A stretch of DNA of 64,000 nt, taken from Pseudomonas sp. LD120. GTDB taxonomy: Bacteria; Pseudomonadota; Gammaproteobacteria; Pseudomonadales; Pseudomonadaceae. The position numbers and the translations under genes are program-made. Numbering within the stretch: the stretch's first letter is position 1; every line of letters starts with the position of its first letter. Under the pieces are notes generated by a model. It made no database searches. It saw only the letters and a program-made list of their open reading frames with translations, and was not told the DNA's origin. This document shows, piece after piece, positions 17,399 through 27,179 of this stretch. The stretch is taken from positions 589,712-653,711 of the forward strand of contig NZ_WVHL01000001.1 of the NCBI RefSeq assembly GCF_009861525.1, in the 5' to 3' direction.

Positions 17399-19240
17399 AT
17401 GCCTGATTACCGCTCGAAAACATCCACCCATGGCCGCAACATGGCCGGCGCCCGCGCCCTGTGGCGCGCCACGGGGATGAAAGATGCCGACTTCAAGAAG
17501 CCGATCATCGCCATTGCCAACTCCTTCACCCAGTTCGTCCCGGGGCACGTGCACCTGAAGGACCTGGGCCAACTGGTGGCTCGCGAGATCGAACGCGCCG
17601 GTGGCGTGGCCAAGGAATTCAACACCATCGCCGTGGACGACGGCATCGCCATGGGCCATGACGGCATGCTGTATTCCCTGCCGAGCCGCGAGATCATCGC
17701 CGACTCCGTGGAATACATGGTCAACGCCCACTGCGCCGACGCCATCGTGTGCATTTCCAACTGCGACAAGATCACCCCCGGCATGCTGATGGCCGCCCTG
17801 CGCCTGAACATCCCGGTGATCTTCGTTTCCGGCGGCCCGATGGAAGCCGGCAAAACCAAGCTCGCCGCCCACGGCCTGGACCTGGTGGACGCCATGGTCA
17901 TCGCCGCCGACTCCAGCGCTTCTGACGAGAAGGTTGCCGAGTACGAGCGCAGCGCTTGCCCGACCTGCGGTTCGTGCTCCGGCATGTTCACCGCCAACTC
18001 CATGAACTGCCTGACCGAAGCCCTGGGGCTCGCCCTGCCGGGCAACGGTTCGACCCTGGCCACCCACAGCGACCGCGAAGAGCTGTTCCTGCGGGCCGGG
18101 CGCACCATCGTCGAGCTGTGCCAGCGCTACTACGGCGATAACGACGAGTCGGTCCTGCCGCGCAACATCGCCAACTTCAAGGCGTTCGAGAACGCCATGA
18201 CCCTGGACATCGCCATGGGCGGTTCCACCAACACCATCCTGCACTTGCTGGCGGCGGCCCAAGAGGCCGAGATCGATTTCGACCTGCGAGACATCGACCG
18301 TCTTTCGCGCAATGTTCCACAACTGTGCAAAGTCGCGCCAAACATCCAGAAGTACCACATGGAAGACGTGCACCGCGCCGGCGGCATCTTCAGCATCCTC
18401 GGCGAGCTGGCCCGTGGTGGCCTGCTGCACACCGACCTGCCCACCGTGCACAGCAAGACCATGGCCGAGGGCATCGCCCAGTGGGACATCACCCAGACCC
18501 GCGACGAAGCCGTGCACCACTTCTTCAAGGCCGGCCCGGCGGGCATCCCGACCCAGACCGCGTTCAGCCAGTCGACCCGTTGGGACAGCCTCGACGACGA
18601 CCGTGAAAACGGCTGCATCCGCAGTGTCGAGCATGCCTACTCGAAAGAAGGCGGCCTGGCCGTGCTCTACGGCAACATCGCCCTGGACGGCTGCGTGGTG
18701 AAGACTGCCGGTGTCGACGAGTCGATCCATGTCTTCGAAGGCAACGCCAAGATCTTCGAAAGCCAGGACAGCGCCGTGCGCGGCATCCTCGCCGACGAAG
18801 TGAAAGAAGGCGACATCGTGATCATCCGTTACGAAGGTCCGAAAGGCGGCCCGGGCATGCAGGAAATGCTCTATCCGACCTCCTACCTGAAGTCCAAGGG
18901 CCTGGGCAAAGCCTGCGCCCTGCTCACCGACGGCCGCTTCTCCGGCGGCACCTCGGGCCTGTCCATCGGCCACGCTTCGCCAGAAGCCGCTGCCGGCGGC
19001 GCCATCGGCCTGGTGCAGGACGGCGACAAGGTACTGATCGACATCCCCAACCGCTCGATCAACCTGTTGGTCAGCGATGAAGAACTGACGGCCCGCCGCG
19101 TCGAGCAGGACAAGAAAGGCTGGAAACCGGTGGAAGCGCGTCCACGCAAAGTGACCACCGCCCTGAAGGCCTACGCCCTGCTGGCCACCAGCGCCGACAA
19201 GGGCGCGGTGCGCAACAAGGCCATGCTCGACGGCCTGTGA
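17399..19240 (+). CDS. ilvD: Dihydroxy-acid dehydratase
   Basis: 613 aa from the ATG at 17399, which is preceded by GGAG at -7; an upstream in-frame start would add 109 residues that do not fit the family. The [Fe-S] cysteines are in [10 protein letters not shown] and [19 protein letters not shown]. The C-terminal region has [16 protein letters not shown]. The enzyme converts 2,3-dihydroxy-isovalerate and -methylvalerate to the 2-oxoacids in valine and isoleucine synthesis. It is a single gene with a strong terminator and is functionally linked to ilvA at 50-52 kb. Confidence 0.97.
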   Translation: MPDYRSKTSTHGRNMAGARALWRATGMKDADFKKPIIAIANSFTQFVPGHVHLKDLGQLVAREIERAGGVAKEFNTIAVDDGIAMGHDGMLYSLPSREIIADSVEYMVNAHCADAIVCISNCDKITPGMLMAALRLNIPVIFVSGGPMEAGKTKLAAHGLDLVDAMVIAADSSASDEKVAEYERSACPTCGSCSGMFTANSMNCLTEALGLALPGNGSTLATHSDREELFLRAGRTIVELCQRYYGDNDESVLPRNIANFKAFENAMTLDIAMGGSTNTILHLLAAAQEAEIDFDLRDIDRLSRNVPQLCKVAPNIQKYHMEDVHRAGGIFSILGELARGGLLHTDLPTVHSKTMAEGIAQWDITQTRDEAVHHFFKAGPAGIPTQTAFSQSTRWDSLDDDRENGCIRSVEHAYSKEGGLAVLYGNIALDGCVVKTAGVDESIHVFEGNAKIFESQDSAVRGILADEVKEGDIVIIRYEGPKGGPGMQEMLYPTSYLKSKGLGKACALLTDGRFSGGTSGLSIGHASPEAAAGGAIGLVQDGDKVLIDIPNRSINLLVSDEELTARRVEQDKKGWKPVEARPRKVTTALKAYALLATSADKGAVRNKAMLDGL

Positions 19241-19258
19241 TCGCGTTGCCCTGAAATG

Positions 19259-19290
19259 AAAAGGCCCCGCCAAGTGCGGGGCCTTTTTTT
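19259..19290 (+). terminator. Rho-independent terminator of ilvD
   Basis: AAAAGGCCCCGC, loop CAAGT, GCGGGGCCTTTT followed by more Ts (7-T run). A 12-bp perfect stem, 18 bases after the ilvD stop: a textbook intrinsic terminator. Confidence 0.93.
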
Positions 19291-19399
19291 GCCCGCGCCT
19301 GGGCCAGCTTGAACCGCTAAGACTTATGGCAAGTGGCTAAATAGTGGCCACCTGGTAAGATCCGCCGCGCTTGTCACTCTCCCTCCAAGGAATACTTCG

Positions 19400-19855
19400 A
19401 TGAAAAGGATGCTTCTACCCGCCCTTCTACTGCCGCTGTGTACTCACGCCCTAGCCTTTGGCGAAATCGGGCAATGGTCCAGTGGCTGGGGTCAAGGAGT
19501 CTCGGAATATCAGGCCACCAGTGCCCGCGGCGCCACCCTGTACATCGCCTGCAGCGAAGACAGGGCCGTGAGCATGACCCTGACCGTCGGCGGCGTGGAC
19601 TACGGTACCTACGGACAAAAAGGCTTCAGTTTGATCATTGATGGCCAGGAAATCTCAAGCCCCTATGAAACAGCCTCTCGGGTGGGTCAGAACAACTTCG
19701 GCTACGCCTGGGAGCGCCTGCGCAAAGCCAGCAAGCTGCTGGCCAAAACCGATGATGGCCAAGTGGTCGAACTCCCCACCAAAGGCTCGGCCAAGACCCT
19801 ACCGGCCCTCGGCAGCCCCACCAACAGCTGCATGACCGAGTGGGATTTGACCTGA
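19400..19855 (+). CDS. Small secreted protein of unknown function
   Basis: 151 aa with a signal peptide (MKRMLLPALLLPLCTHALA, cleavage likely around residue 19). The mature part is ~130 residues with two cysteines (YIACSED near residue 51 and SCMTEWDLT at the C-terminus), which could form a disulfide in the periplasm. No domain was recognised; the sequence suggests a beta-rich fold. AAGGAA lies ahead of the ATG. It follows the ilvD terminator and ends 10 bp from the convergent SGNH gene. Function unknown. Confidence 0.75.
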   Translation: MKRMLLPALLLPLCTHALAFGEIGQWSSGWGQGVSEYQATSARGATLYIACSEDRAVSMTLTVGGVDYGTYGQKGFSLIIDGQEISSPYETASRVGQNNFGYAWERLRKASKLLAKTDDGQVVELPTKGSAKTLPALGSPTNSCMTEWDLT

Positions 19856-19865
19856 GTACGGCTCA

Positions 19866-21083
19866 TCACGGCATGCGTTCGCCCAACTGCCCGCGCAAAA
19901 AGCGGTACAGGCCATCAGCACTCTTGCGGTAGCCATCAGCGGTCAGGTGCACCAAGTCGTTACGTGCCAGATCGCGGCTCTGCCATTGGCTGATGGAGCA
20001 ATTGCCGCCCATAAAGTCCTGCCAGTCCCAGAACAGCGTGCGGCTGTTCTTCGCCACGTCCTTCTGGATCTGGATGATCTGCCGCAAGGGCAGCGGCTGC
20101 GAGGCGGCACAATTACCGGCGTTGCGGCGCTTGATGGAATCCGGCGGCCCCACCAGCAGGATCACGCTCTTGGGCAGTTTCTTGCGTAGCAGCGTGACCT
20201 TTTCCTGCAACTGGCTGCGGTACAACTGCAGGTCCAGGTCATCATCGAAGGCCTCATTGGTGCCGTAAGCCAGCACCACCATGTCCGGACGCAGGGCCTT
20301 GAGGGTGTCGAGCCAGCCCGGCTGCCACTTGTCCAACACATCCAGGCGCGCGCCGTTGATGCCCAGGGAGGAATAGATCACCCCAGCGCTCTTCTGCCCG
20401 AGGATGTTCCAGCCACCCAGGGCCAGCCCCCGGTTGTTGGCCACGTTCAGGTCCAGGGGCAGGGTCAGGTTGTTGAACGGCGGACTGAAGCGCCACTGCC
20501 CACCGGTGGCGGCCAGCATGCGGCTGCTTTTGTTGAGATTGTCGCGCGCGGTCAGGGTGTTGTTGCTGGACGCCTGATACAGCGCCGAAATCCGGTACTG
20601 CCGGCTGCTCGGCTGACGTTCGGCAATGTGCACCCGGGCGCCCGGGGTCATCGGCAACGACAGGTAACCGCCCAGGGGAAACTGGCTGCTCTGCTGGTTA
20701 CGCGCCGACACCAAGGACCATTGGCGCTTGGCGGCGCTGAGGATCACGCGGTCATAACGAGTGCCGGGCACCGCTGTGGCGGCCACGAAACCAATGCCGC
20801 CGTCACCGTACTGCGCCTGCAACAGGCGCCGCAGTTCACCGCTTAACAGGTCGGCGGCGGTGTGGGAATCCCCCAGCTGAACAATGTGGATGGGCGTGCG
20901 GTTGGAGGTGCTGAACTTGCGCGCCAGCAGCGCCAGGTTCGGGTCGGTGCCGGCAGTCACGACTTTCTTGGCTCCAGGCCGGGCCAGGGCCGAGGTCGGC
21001 GTGGCCTGGACCTCGGTGGTCGGGCTGCAACTGCTCAGCAAGGTGATGCCCAGCAACAGCGCAATGCCTTGCAGTCGCCCCAT
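19866..21083 (-). CDS. SGNH-family lipoprotein, Ape1-like (O-acetylpeptidoglycan esterase candidate)
   Basis: 405 aa. A lipoprotein signal ends LLSSC (Cys19). Block I is QLGDSHTAADLL with the nucleophile at Ser73. AQYGDGGIGFV follows, and YGTNEAF supplies a later block. The catalytic Asp and His lie in D376-L-V-H379. The GDSHTA form and the following GDGGIG are, as I recall, marks of the Neisseria Ape1 esterases that remove acetyl groups from peptidoglycan. It is the third gene of an MBOAT-SGNH-SGNH operon, 2 bp after the PatB-like gene. The polymer it acts on is inferred, not shown. Confidence 0.8.
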   Translation of the reverse strand: MGRLQGIALLLGITLLSSCSPTTEVQATPTSALARPGAKKVVTAGTDPNLALLARKFSTSNRTPIHIVQLGDSHTAADLLSGELRRLLQAQYGDGGIGFVAATAVPGTRYDRVILSAAKRQWSLVSARNQQSSQFPLGGYLSLPMTPGARVHIAERQPSSRQYRISALYQASSNNTLTARDNLNKSSRMLAATGGQWRFSPPFNNLTLPLDLNVANNRGLALGGWNILGQKSAGVIYSSLGINGARLDVLDKWQPGWLDTLKALRPDMVVLAYGTNEAFDDDLDLQLYRSQLQEKVTLLRKKLPKSVILLVGPPDSIKRRNAGNCAASQPLPLRQIIQIQKDVAKNSRTLFWDWQDFMGGNCSISQWQSRDLARNDLVHLTADGYRKSADGLYRFLRGQLGERMP

Positions 21084-21085
21084 AT

Positions 21086-22231
21086 TCAGTGCTCCGTCAA
21101 TTGTTGGCTGGGAAAGCTGATCAGCGAGATCACACGCTCAGCGATCAGCTTCTGCCCAGTGGTGGTGAAATGAATACCGTCATCGACCCGGGTCTTGACC
21201 TTCTTGCCCTCTGCGCTGGTGCGGTAATAGGAAAACTCGTCGCTCCGGTAGCCAAGCATCTCGTTGGCCGACACGTAATGCTGGTGATACTGCGCGATCT
21301 GCTGCTGGTATAGACCGCTCAGGTAGGCCATGGCCGTCGACAGCTTGGTCTTCTCCATGTTCGGTGGTCCGACCCAAATCACCTGCACATTGTGGGCCTG
21401 GGCAGCGTCGAGGATCGAGTTGATCCGCTGGCGATAGGCCGTTTCCCAGTCCGCGGTCTTGAAGCGCAGGAACGGCTTGCCCTTGGCCACCGGCATGTCC
21501 CACGGATCGTTGGGGCCGAGGAAGATCACCATCAGGCGAATGTTCGGGTTGCTGGCCAGGGTGCTTTCAACGGTTTTGGGCCAGTTGAAGAAACTCGGAT
21601 AGGCCAGGCCGGTGCTCTGTTTGCTGAGGTTCAGGCTCTTGACGTTGTAGCGCTTGCGCAGGGTATTGGCCATGTGCGGCGCCACGCCCTGCATCAACGA
21701 GTCACCGACGAAGAACACTTCGTCGCCTGCGGCCAGGCTGGCCATGAGCGGCGCGCTGAGCGCCGGCTCAACTTCAGGCGGCGCGCTGAGCACCGGGGCC
21801 ACGGTCACCTGCTGCGACTGTACCGGGAGCTGGGGGGGGGCTGTTGCATGGCTTGCGGACGAATGCGCAGCACTCAGCGGCGGGGGCTCTGGCGTCGGCA
21901 CTGCAGCGACCGGCGGCAACGACGCCGGCACGGGGTCGGCGGCGGCTTCAGCCTCAGCCACCAGACTCAGGTCAGCGGCGCCGGCAAAGCTGCCGACAAA
22001 GGCCACCCGGGCATTTTCCAGGGCCTGATTGAGCTGCGCGCCAAAGCGCCAGGCGGGGCTTTGCGACAAGCCTGGAATGTCACAACCCTCGTGGTACTTC
22101 TGCTGGCAGTAGAGACGAATCGACTGTTGGTTAAACCACACCAGCAGCAGGCTGGTCACCACCAGGGCATAGAACACTTTGGCCGCGCCACCGAGGCTGA
22201 CCGACAAGGGCGAAGGCTTAGAAACTGGCAT
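21086..22231 (-). CDS. DUF459/SGNH membrane-anchored acyltransferase-like protein, PatB-like
   Basis: 381 aa from the ATG at 22231, which overlaps the MBOAT 3' end by 14 bp. One N-terminal membrane segment (residues ~18-33) is followed by a Pro/Ala-rich periplasmic linker (~95-165). The SGNH domain has VFFVGDSLMQG (Ser178), IFLGPNDPWD and D351-G-I-H354 as the catalytic Asp-x-x-His. SLNLSKQSTGLAYPSFFNWP between them resembles PatB, the peptidoglycan O-acetyltransferase of Neisseria. It would take acetyl from the MBOAT protein and place it on a periplasmic glycan. The glycan could also be an exopolysaccharide. Confidence 0.82.
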   Translation of the reverse strand: MPVSKPSPLSVSLGGAAKVFYALVVTSLLLVWFNQQSIRLYCQQKYHEGCDIPGLSQSPAWRFGAQLNQALENARVAFVGSFAGAADLSLVAEAEAAADPVPASLPPVAAVPTPEPPPLSAAHSSASHATAPPQLPVQSQQVTVAPVLSAPPEVEPALSAPLMASLAAGDEVFFVGDSLMQGVAPHMANTLRKRYNVKSLNLSKQSTGLAYPSFFNWPKTVESTLASNPNIRLMVIFLGPNDPWDMPVAKGKPFLRFKTADWETAYRQRINSILDAAQAHNVQVIWVGPPNMEKTKLSTAMAYLSGLYQQQIAQYHQHYVSANEMLGYRSDEFSYYRTSAEGKKVKTRVDDGIHFTTTGQKLIAERVISLISFPSQQLTEH

Positions 22232-23630
22232 AGATGAACCCCGGCACGCCCGACGGAGAGGCGAAGATGACCACACAGATGAACAGCCCCAGCGGCACGG
22301 GATACAGCAGCCACGGCAAGCCGGTAGCCACATCGAACGCACGACGCAGCAGCGCCACGATTCGCGGGTAACAGGCGACAAACAACAGGCAAGCCAGCAG
22401 CGATACCGCGCTGCTGGCCAGCCCGCCAAGGGACAGACCGCCCAGGCCACTGAGCATGTCCAGCGCATCGGGCAGGGTCGCGCAGCGGAAGAAGATCCAG
22501 GCAAAGGCCACATAGTGAAACGTCAGCAAGCGGGCCATCAGGTCCGAACCGATCCAGCTCGGCCCGCGGGCCAGCAACGGGCTGCATAATTTGTACAGCG
22601 CCAGTCCCACGCCATGCAGCGCGCCCCAGATAATGAAGTTGGCGCTGGCGCCGTGCCACAAGCCGGAGATCAGCATGGCCAGCAGCATGTTCAGGTTGCC
22701 GCGCCACACCGGCCCCCGGTTGCCCCCCAGCGGGATGTATACGTAGTCACGGATGAAGGTCGACAGGCTGATGTGCCAGCGTCCCCAGAACTCCTTGAGG
22801 TTGCGCGCCGCATAGGGGTAGTTGAAGTTCAACGGCAGGCGAAAACCCAGCAACAGGGCGATGCCGGTCACCAGGTCGGTGTAGCCGCTGAAGTTGAAAT
22901 AGATCAGGAACGAATAGCCATACACCGCCCGCAGGATCTGCTCGGCCGAGAACGCCACCGGGCTGTCGAACACCGGATCGACCCACTCATTGGCCAGCCA
23001 TGAACTGAGGAAAAACAGCTTGACCACCGCTACGGCGATCAGGCCCAGGGCCCGCTGAGGCTCCAGCACCTGACGCAACTGCGGCGGGTTGATCTGTTCC
23101 AGCATGGGGATCGCCCGGTTCACCGGGCCGGCAATCAGGCTGGGGAAAAACGCCAGGTACAGCGCCAGGTCAAAGGGCGAGCCCGCCGTCAGCTCTCGAC
23201 GGTTGATCGACACCAGGTAGCTGACCGAGTGGAAGGCATAGAACGACAACCCCACCGGCAGCAGCACTTCTAGCAACGGTAGCGATACGTCCACGCCAAA
23301 CTGGGCGAAGGCGTTCTGCACCGTGCTGGTGAAGAAGTCCTGGTACTTGAACAAGTAGAAGGCCCCGAGCACCAGCAGCAACATCAGGCCGTTGACCCAC
23401 CCCCGTCCCGGGTAACGCTGGCTCAACAGGCCCAGCAGGTACACCAGCGCCGTGTAGCCCAGCAGGATGTAAAGAAAGTGCAGGCTGAAGCTGGCCAGAA
23501 TCGCGTAGCTGGCTGCCAGCAACAGGCCGTTCTGCAAACGCAGGCTGAAACCCAACCCCCAGTACAGGATGAAGAACAGAATGAAGCAGAGGCCGAATTC
23601 GATCGAGAGATAGCTCACAACGTAGTCCAT
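22218..23630 (-). CDS. MBOAT family O-acyltransferase, PatA/AlgI-like
   Basis: 470 aa from the ATG at 23630 (MDYVVSYLSIEFG; the frame extends 7 codons upstream without a better start). It has multiple membrane helices throughout. The AlgI/PatA core is present: FSGYTDLVTGIALLLGF, EFWGRWHISLSTFIRDYVYIPLGG in sections, and the conserved membrane histidine in GLWHGASANFIIWG. MBOAT proteins of this type move acetyl groups across the inner membrane for periplasmic O-acetylation. Alone it cannot be told from alginate- or cellulose-acetylating relatives; the two SGNH genes behind it favour the PatA type. Confidence 0.88.
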   Translation of the reverse strand: MDYVVSYLSIEFGLCFILFFILYWGLGFSLRLQNGLLLAASYAILASFSLHFLYILLGYTALVYLLGLLSQRYPGRGWVNGLMLLLVLGAFYLFKYQDFFTSTVQNAFAQFGVDVSLPLLEVLLPVGLSFYAFHSVSYLVSINRRELTAGSPFDLALYLAFFPSLIAGPVNRAIPMLEQINPPQLRQVLEPQRALGLIAVAVVKLFFLSSWLANEWVDPVFDSPVAFSAEQILRAVYGYSFLIYFNFSGYTDLVTGIALLLGFRLPLNFNYPYAARNLKEFWGRWHISLSTFIRDYVYIPLGGNRGPVWRGNLNMLLAMLISGLWHGASANFIIWGALHGVGLALYKLCSPLLARGPSWIGSDLMARLLTFHYVAFAWIFFRCATLPDALDMLSGLGGLSLGGLASSAVSLLACLLFVACYPRIVALLRRAFDVATGLPWLLYPVPLGLFICVVIFASPSGVPGFIYASF

Positions 23631-23763
23631 TACGTGCAGACGGGAATACACCCGGCACAGGGAGAGCAGGAGGGGGGAATAAAGCGGGCGCGATTATGGC
23701 AGAGGGGGTTTGGCGGTCACAAGTTGAAACATTCTTCCGCGCTGGATGAACCCTGGCGTGTCA

Positions 23764-23791
23764 GCTCAGGTGTTGCCGGGAACACCTGAGC
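23764..23791 (-). terminator. Hairpin between pchP and the O-acetylation operon
   Basis: GCTCAGGTGTT and AACACCTGAGC form a perfect 11-bp stem around GCCGGG, 17 bases past the pchP stop on the minus strand. There is no U-tract, but the position suits a pchP transcript end. Confidence 0.5.
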
Positions 23792-23808
23792 CGGCGAGCA
23801 GCAGATGG

Positions 23809-24864
23809 TTACTGAATGTCGTCCGGTTTAACGATCACCCAGTTCTTGTCGGCGGTCACCTGCAACCCTTCCTTGGCCTGGGCCGCGGCGTGCTTGGCGA
23901 TCATGCCGTTAAGCTGATTCATGTACTTGTCCTTGCGGTTGATCCACAAATGAATGCCGCCTTTGGCCACGTCCACGCTGTGAAACAGCATGTAGCCGTC
24001 GCTGGTCGGGGTGTCGCCACCTACCAGCACCGGTTTCTTCCACTCATCGATGTAGGTCAGGATCGCCGCGTGTTTGCCCGCCATCCAGGTGGCCGGGGTC
24101 CACAGGTACGGCGTCAACTCCAGGCCGAGGTTGGCCTGCGGGTCATAAGTACCCGCGCTGATCTGTTTGCGTGCCGTGGTCAGGGCGCCGGTCTTGCGGT
24201 CCTTGAGCAAGGTCGTCACGCCGATCACGTTCTGCGGTTTGACGTTGTAGCCGTACTTGGGGTCGGACGCGACCATGCGCACCAGCTCTTCGGAGGCGGC
24301 GGTCATCACGTAAACCTCGATGCCGTTCTCCATCAGCTTGTTGTACAGCTCGGTCTGGCCGGTGAAGACCTTGGGCGGGCTGACCTCGATGGTCTTGACC
24401 ACATCGCCATCGTAGTACGTGCTGGGCACCGACTTGCCGGAAGCCATCAACTCATCGACGTTGCTCTTGAGTTCCTTGAGGGTGAAACCCGAGAACACCT
24501 GGGCCACCCAGGGATAGCAGACCATGTCGTCGATTTCACACAGGCGGTAGTAGTAACTGAACAGGCTTTCCTTGTGCTCGGCCGTGTCCTTGAACGGGAT
24601 CAGCTTCAGTGAGGGGTCGAGTGTGTCGCGGGTGATCAGGCCCTTGTTCTCCATGAACGGCAGCAAGGACTCTTCCAGGTCATAGCGGTAACTGGTGTTG
24701 TCCATGTCGAACACTGCGAAGCTACCCTTGTTGGCGTTGGCCGCGATCATCGCGTCCAACTGCTTGGCCTGTTCCTTGGGCCAGTGCTTCAACTCGGTGG
24801 CGAAGGCCTGGCCGGCAAGGCCAAGGCAGAGTGCGACGGCGAGCCATTTCGGAGCGAGTTTCAT
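23809..24864 (-). CDS. pchP: Phosphorylcholine phosphatase
   Basis: 351 aa from the ATG at 24864, which has AGGGAGA upstream. A signal peptide (residues 1-22, LGLAGQAFA) sends it to the periplasm. The HAD nucleophile motif is FDMDNTSYRY, with the catalytic Asp pair and Thr as in P. aeruginosa PchP. Motif II is VMTAAS and a later VGGDTPTSDGYM supplies the acidic metal ligands. It releases phosphate from phosphorylcholine, the product of hemolytic phospholipase C, letting the cell use choline and phosphate. Its position next to a cystine symporter gives no functional hint. Confidence 0.9.
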   Translation of the reverse strand: MKLAPKWLAVALCLGLAGQAFATELKHWPKEQAKQLDAMIAANANKGSFAVFDMDNTSYRYDLEESLLPFMENKGLITRDTLDPSLKLIPFKDTAEHKESLFSYYYRLCEIDDMVCYPWVAQVFSGFTLKELKSNVDELMASGKSVPSTYYDGDVVKTIEVSPPKVFTGQTELYNKLMENGIEVYVMTAASEELVRMVASDPKYGYNVKPQNVIGVTTLLKDRKTGALTTARKQISAGTYDPQANLGLELTPYLWTPATWMAGKHAAILTYIDEWKKPVLVGGDTPTSDGYMLFHSVDVAKGGIHLWINRKDKYMNQLNGMIAKHAAAQAKEGLQVTADKNWVIVKPDDIQ

Positions 24865-25106
24865 CGGCGGTTGTCTCCCTGAGTGAAAGCCATCAACGCT
24901 AACAAATCCTTGTGACAGTTTTCGTCTCTGCACGACCACCTACGTTCCCTAAGCGTCAAACCCATGCGCCAAAGCGCCAGCAGCTTATTCCAAAAACGAC
25001 AGTCACCATGCCATATCGTTATTAATTCATTAGATATCAAGCTGTTAGGCTTTCCGGTTCGCAATCGCTCTGACCCGCGATTGGCACACGTCTTATCGGA
25101 GCCCCA

Positions 25107-26498
25107 ATGAATCTGCCGCTGATCCTTAACCTGCTGGTGTTCCTGGCCCTGCTGCTGGGCCTGGCACAGACCCGCCACACCACCTGGAGCCTGGCCAAGA
25201 AGGTCCTGTTGGCCCTGGTGCTGGGCGTGGTGTTCGGCATTGCCCTGCACAGCCTCTACGGCGCCGGGAACCCAACCCTCAAGGCCTCCATCAGTTGGTT
25301 CGACCTGGTGGGCAACGGCTACGTGCAGTTGCTGCAGATGATCGTGATTCCCCTGGTGTTCGCCTCGATCCTCAGCGCCGTGGCCCGTCTGCACAACGCC
25401 TCGTCCCTGGGCAAGATCAGCTTCCTGACCATCGGCACCCTGCTGTTCACCACCGCCATCGCGGCGCTGGTGGGCATCGGCCTGACCAACCTGTTCGGCC
25501 TGAGCGCCGAAGGATTGGTCGCCGGCACTCAGGAAGTCGCCCGCCTGCAAGTGATCCAGAGCGATTACGCGGGCAAGGTCGCCGACCTCAACGTGCCGCA
25601 GTTGCTGCTGTCGTTCATCCCGCAGAACCCTTTCGCCGACCTGGCCCGGGCCAAGCCGACTTCGATCATCAGCGTGGTGATCTTCGCCGCCTTCCTCGGT
25701 GTGGCGGCGCTGCAACTGCTCAAGGATGACGCCGACAAGGGCCAGAAAGTGCTCAACGCCATCGACACCCTGCAAGCCTGGGTCATGCGCCTGGTGCGCC
25801 TGGTGATGAAGCTGACCCCGTACGGCGTACTGGCGTTGATGACCAAGGTGGTGGCCGGTTCCAACCTGCAGGACATCATCAAGCTCGGTAGTTTCGTGGT
25901 GGTGTCCTACATCGGCCTGGGCCTGATGTTCGTGGTCCACGGCCTGCTGGTGTCCCTGGCCGGGATCAACCCGCTGCGCTTTTTCCGCAAGGTCTGGCCG
26001 GTACTGACCTTCGCCTTCACCAGCCGCTCCAGCGCCGCCAGCATTCCCCTGAGCATCGAAGCCCAGACCCGGCGCCTGGGCATCCCGCAGTCCATCGCCA
26101 GTTTCGCCGCTTCGTTCGGCGCGACCATCGGCCAGAACGGCTGCGCCGGCCTGTACCCAGCAATGTTGGCGGTGATGGTTGCACCGACCATGGGCATCAA
26201 CCCGCTGGATCCGCTGTGGATCGCCACCCTGGTGGCCATCGTCACCTTGAGTTCGGCCGGCGTGGCCGGTGTGGGCGGCGGCGCGACTTTCGCTGCGCTG
26301 ATCGTACTGCCGGCCATGGGTTTGCCGGTGTCATTGGTGGCGCTGCTGATTTCCGTGGAGCCGCTGATCGACATGGGGCGCACGGCGCTGAACGTCAGCG
26401 GTTCGATGACCGCCGGCGCGATCACCAGCCAGGTGATGCAGCAAACCGACCAGGCGCTGCTGGACGCCGATGAGCATTCGGAGCTGGAGCACGCGTAA
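25107..26498 (+). CDS. tcyP: L-cystine symporter, TcyP/YdjN type
   Basis: 463 aa of the dicarboxylate/amino acid:cation symporter (DAACS) family. The N-terminal [16 protein letters not shown], the [21 protein letters not shown] helix and the C-terminal region with [13 protein letters not shown] and [17 protein letters not shown] are the TcyP subtype. Hydrophobic helices run throughout. It takes up cystine with high capacity in E. coli. CGGAG precedes the ATG. An AT-rich upstream stretch (25015-25045) may hold a CysB-type control site, but no box can be defined by eye. It converges on folA across a palindromic repeat. Confidence 0.88.
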   Translation: MNLPLILNLLVFLALLLGLAQTRHTTWSLAKKVLLALVLGVVFGIALHSLYGAGNPTLKASISWFDLVGNGYVQLLQMIVIPLVFASILSAVARLHNASSLGKISFLTIGTLLFTTAIAALVGIGLTNLFGLSAEGLVAGTQEVARLQVIQSDYAGKVADLNVPQLLLSFIPQNPFADLARAKPTSIISVVIFAAFLGVAALQLLKDDADKGQKVLNAIDTLQAWVMRLVRLVMKLTPYGVLALMTKVVAGSNLQDIIKLGSFVVVSYIGLGLMFVVHGLLVSLAGINPLRFFRKVWPVLTFAFTSRSSAASIPLSIEAQTRRLGIPQSIASFAASFGATIGQNGCAGLYPAMLAVMVAPTMGINPLDPLWIATLVAIVTLSSAGVAGVGGGATFAALIVLPAMGLPVSLVALLISVEPLIDMGRTALNVSGSMTAGAITSQVMQQTDQALLDADEHSELEHA

Positions 26499-26500
26499 AA

Positions 26501-26561
26501 GCAGCTGCAAGCTGCAAGTAGAAGCCGACGGGCTCTTGCTTGCAGCTTGAAACTTGCAACT
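26501..26561. repeat. Inverted CTTGCAG-rich repeat between tcyP and folA
   Basis: GCAGCTGCAAGCTGCAAG (26501-26518) is mirrored by CTTGCTTGCAGCTTGAAACT and TTGCAACT. It lies between convergent genes and shares its CTTGCAG words with the element at 36921-37108, so the two look like members of one repeat family. Confidence 0.65.
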
Positions 26562-26569
26562 GCCTGCTG

Positions 26570-27082
26570 TCAGCTTCTTTCCCACACCTCAAAGCTGTAC
26601 GCCGGCGTGTCCCCTTCCGGCGGGTTCGGCACCTCTGACACCAATGTCCACTGCTGTTCATCGAACTCCGGAAACCAGGCATCGCCTTGCGGGCTCAAGG
26701 CCACCCGCGTCAGGTACAGGCGATCCGCCTGCTCCAGGCCTTGGCTATAAAGCTGCGCACCGCCAATCAGCATCAGCTCGCCGACGCCCTGTTCCAGCGC
26801 CCACTCCTCGGCCCGGGCCACCGCCGCCGCCAATGACGGATAAACCTCGGCACCTTCGAGCAGCAGATCGGTCTGACGACTGACCACGATGTTCAAGCGC
26901 CCCGGCAACGGCCGACCAAGCGAGTCCCAGGTCTTGCGCCCCATAATGATCGGCTTGCCCAGGGTCGTGGCCTTGAAGTATTTGAAGTCCCCCGGCAAGT
27001 GCCAGGGCATGCTGTTGTCGACGCCAATCACGCGGTTTTCACCGAGGGCCGCGATCAGACTGAGAGGGAGAGATTTTTTCAT
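26570..27082 (-). CDS. folA: Dihydrofolate reductase
   Basis: 170 aa. Motifs are LIAALGENRVIGVDNSMPWHLPGD in sections (substrate and NADPH loop with the catalytic acidic Asp), then FKYFKATTLGKPIIMGRKTW and GRPLPGRLNIVVSR. Near the end IGGAQLY is the cofactor-binding glycine pair. It reduces dihydrofolate to tetrahydrofolate, working with thymidylate synthase (thyA, 41 kb), which regenerates dihydrofolate. It is divergent from the DUF2868 gene with only ~97 bp between. Confidence 0.96.
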   Translation of the reverse strand: MKKSLPLSLIAALGENRVIGVDNSMPWHLPGDFKYFKATTLGKPIIMGRKTWDSLGRPLPGRLNIVVSRQTDLLLEGAEVYPSLAAAVARAEEWALEQGVGELMLIGGAQLYSQGLEQADRLYLTRVALSPQGDAWFPEFDEQQWTLVSEVPNPPEGDTPAYSFEVWERS

Positions 27083-27179
27083 GCAGGCGAGAATACCAGA
27101 GGACCGAGGCCTGGCAACTTCACCTGACCACCGCTGCAGCAGTTATGCTCAGCGCACTTTGTAAGCGATGGACTGACGC

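Noticed and set aside
17357..19273. A 638-codon minus-strand frame opposite ilvD
   Set aside because: Antisense shadow of ilvD with low-complexity His/Gln/Val composition and no ribosome site.
25000..25106. CysB box upstream of tcyP
   Set aside because: The region is AT-rich and a sulfur regulator would make sense, but CysB sites are too degenerate to call by eye.
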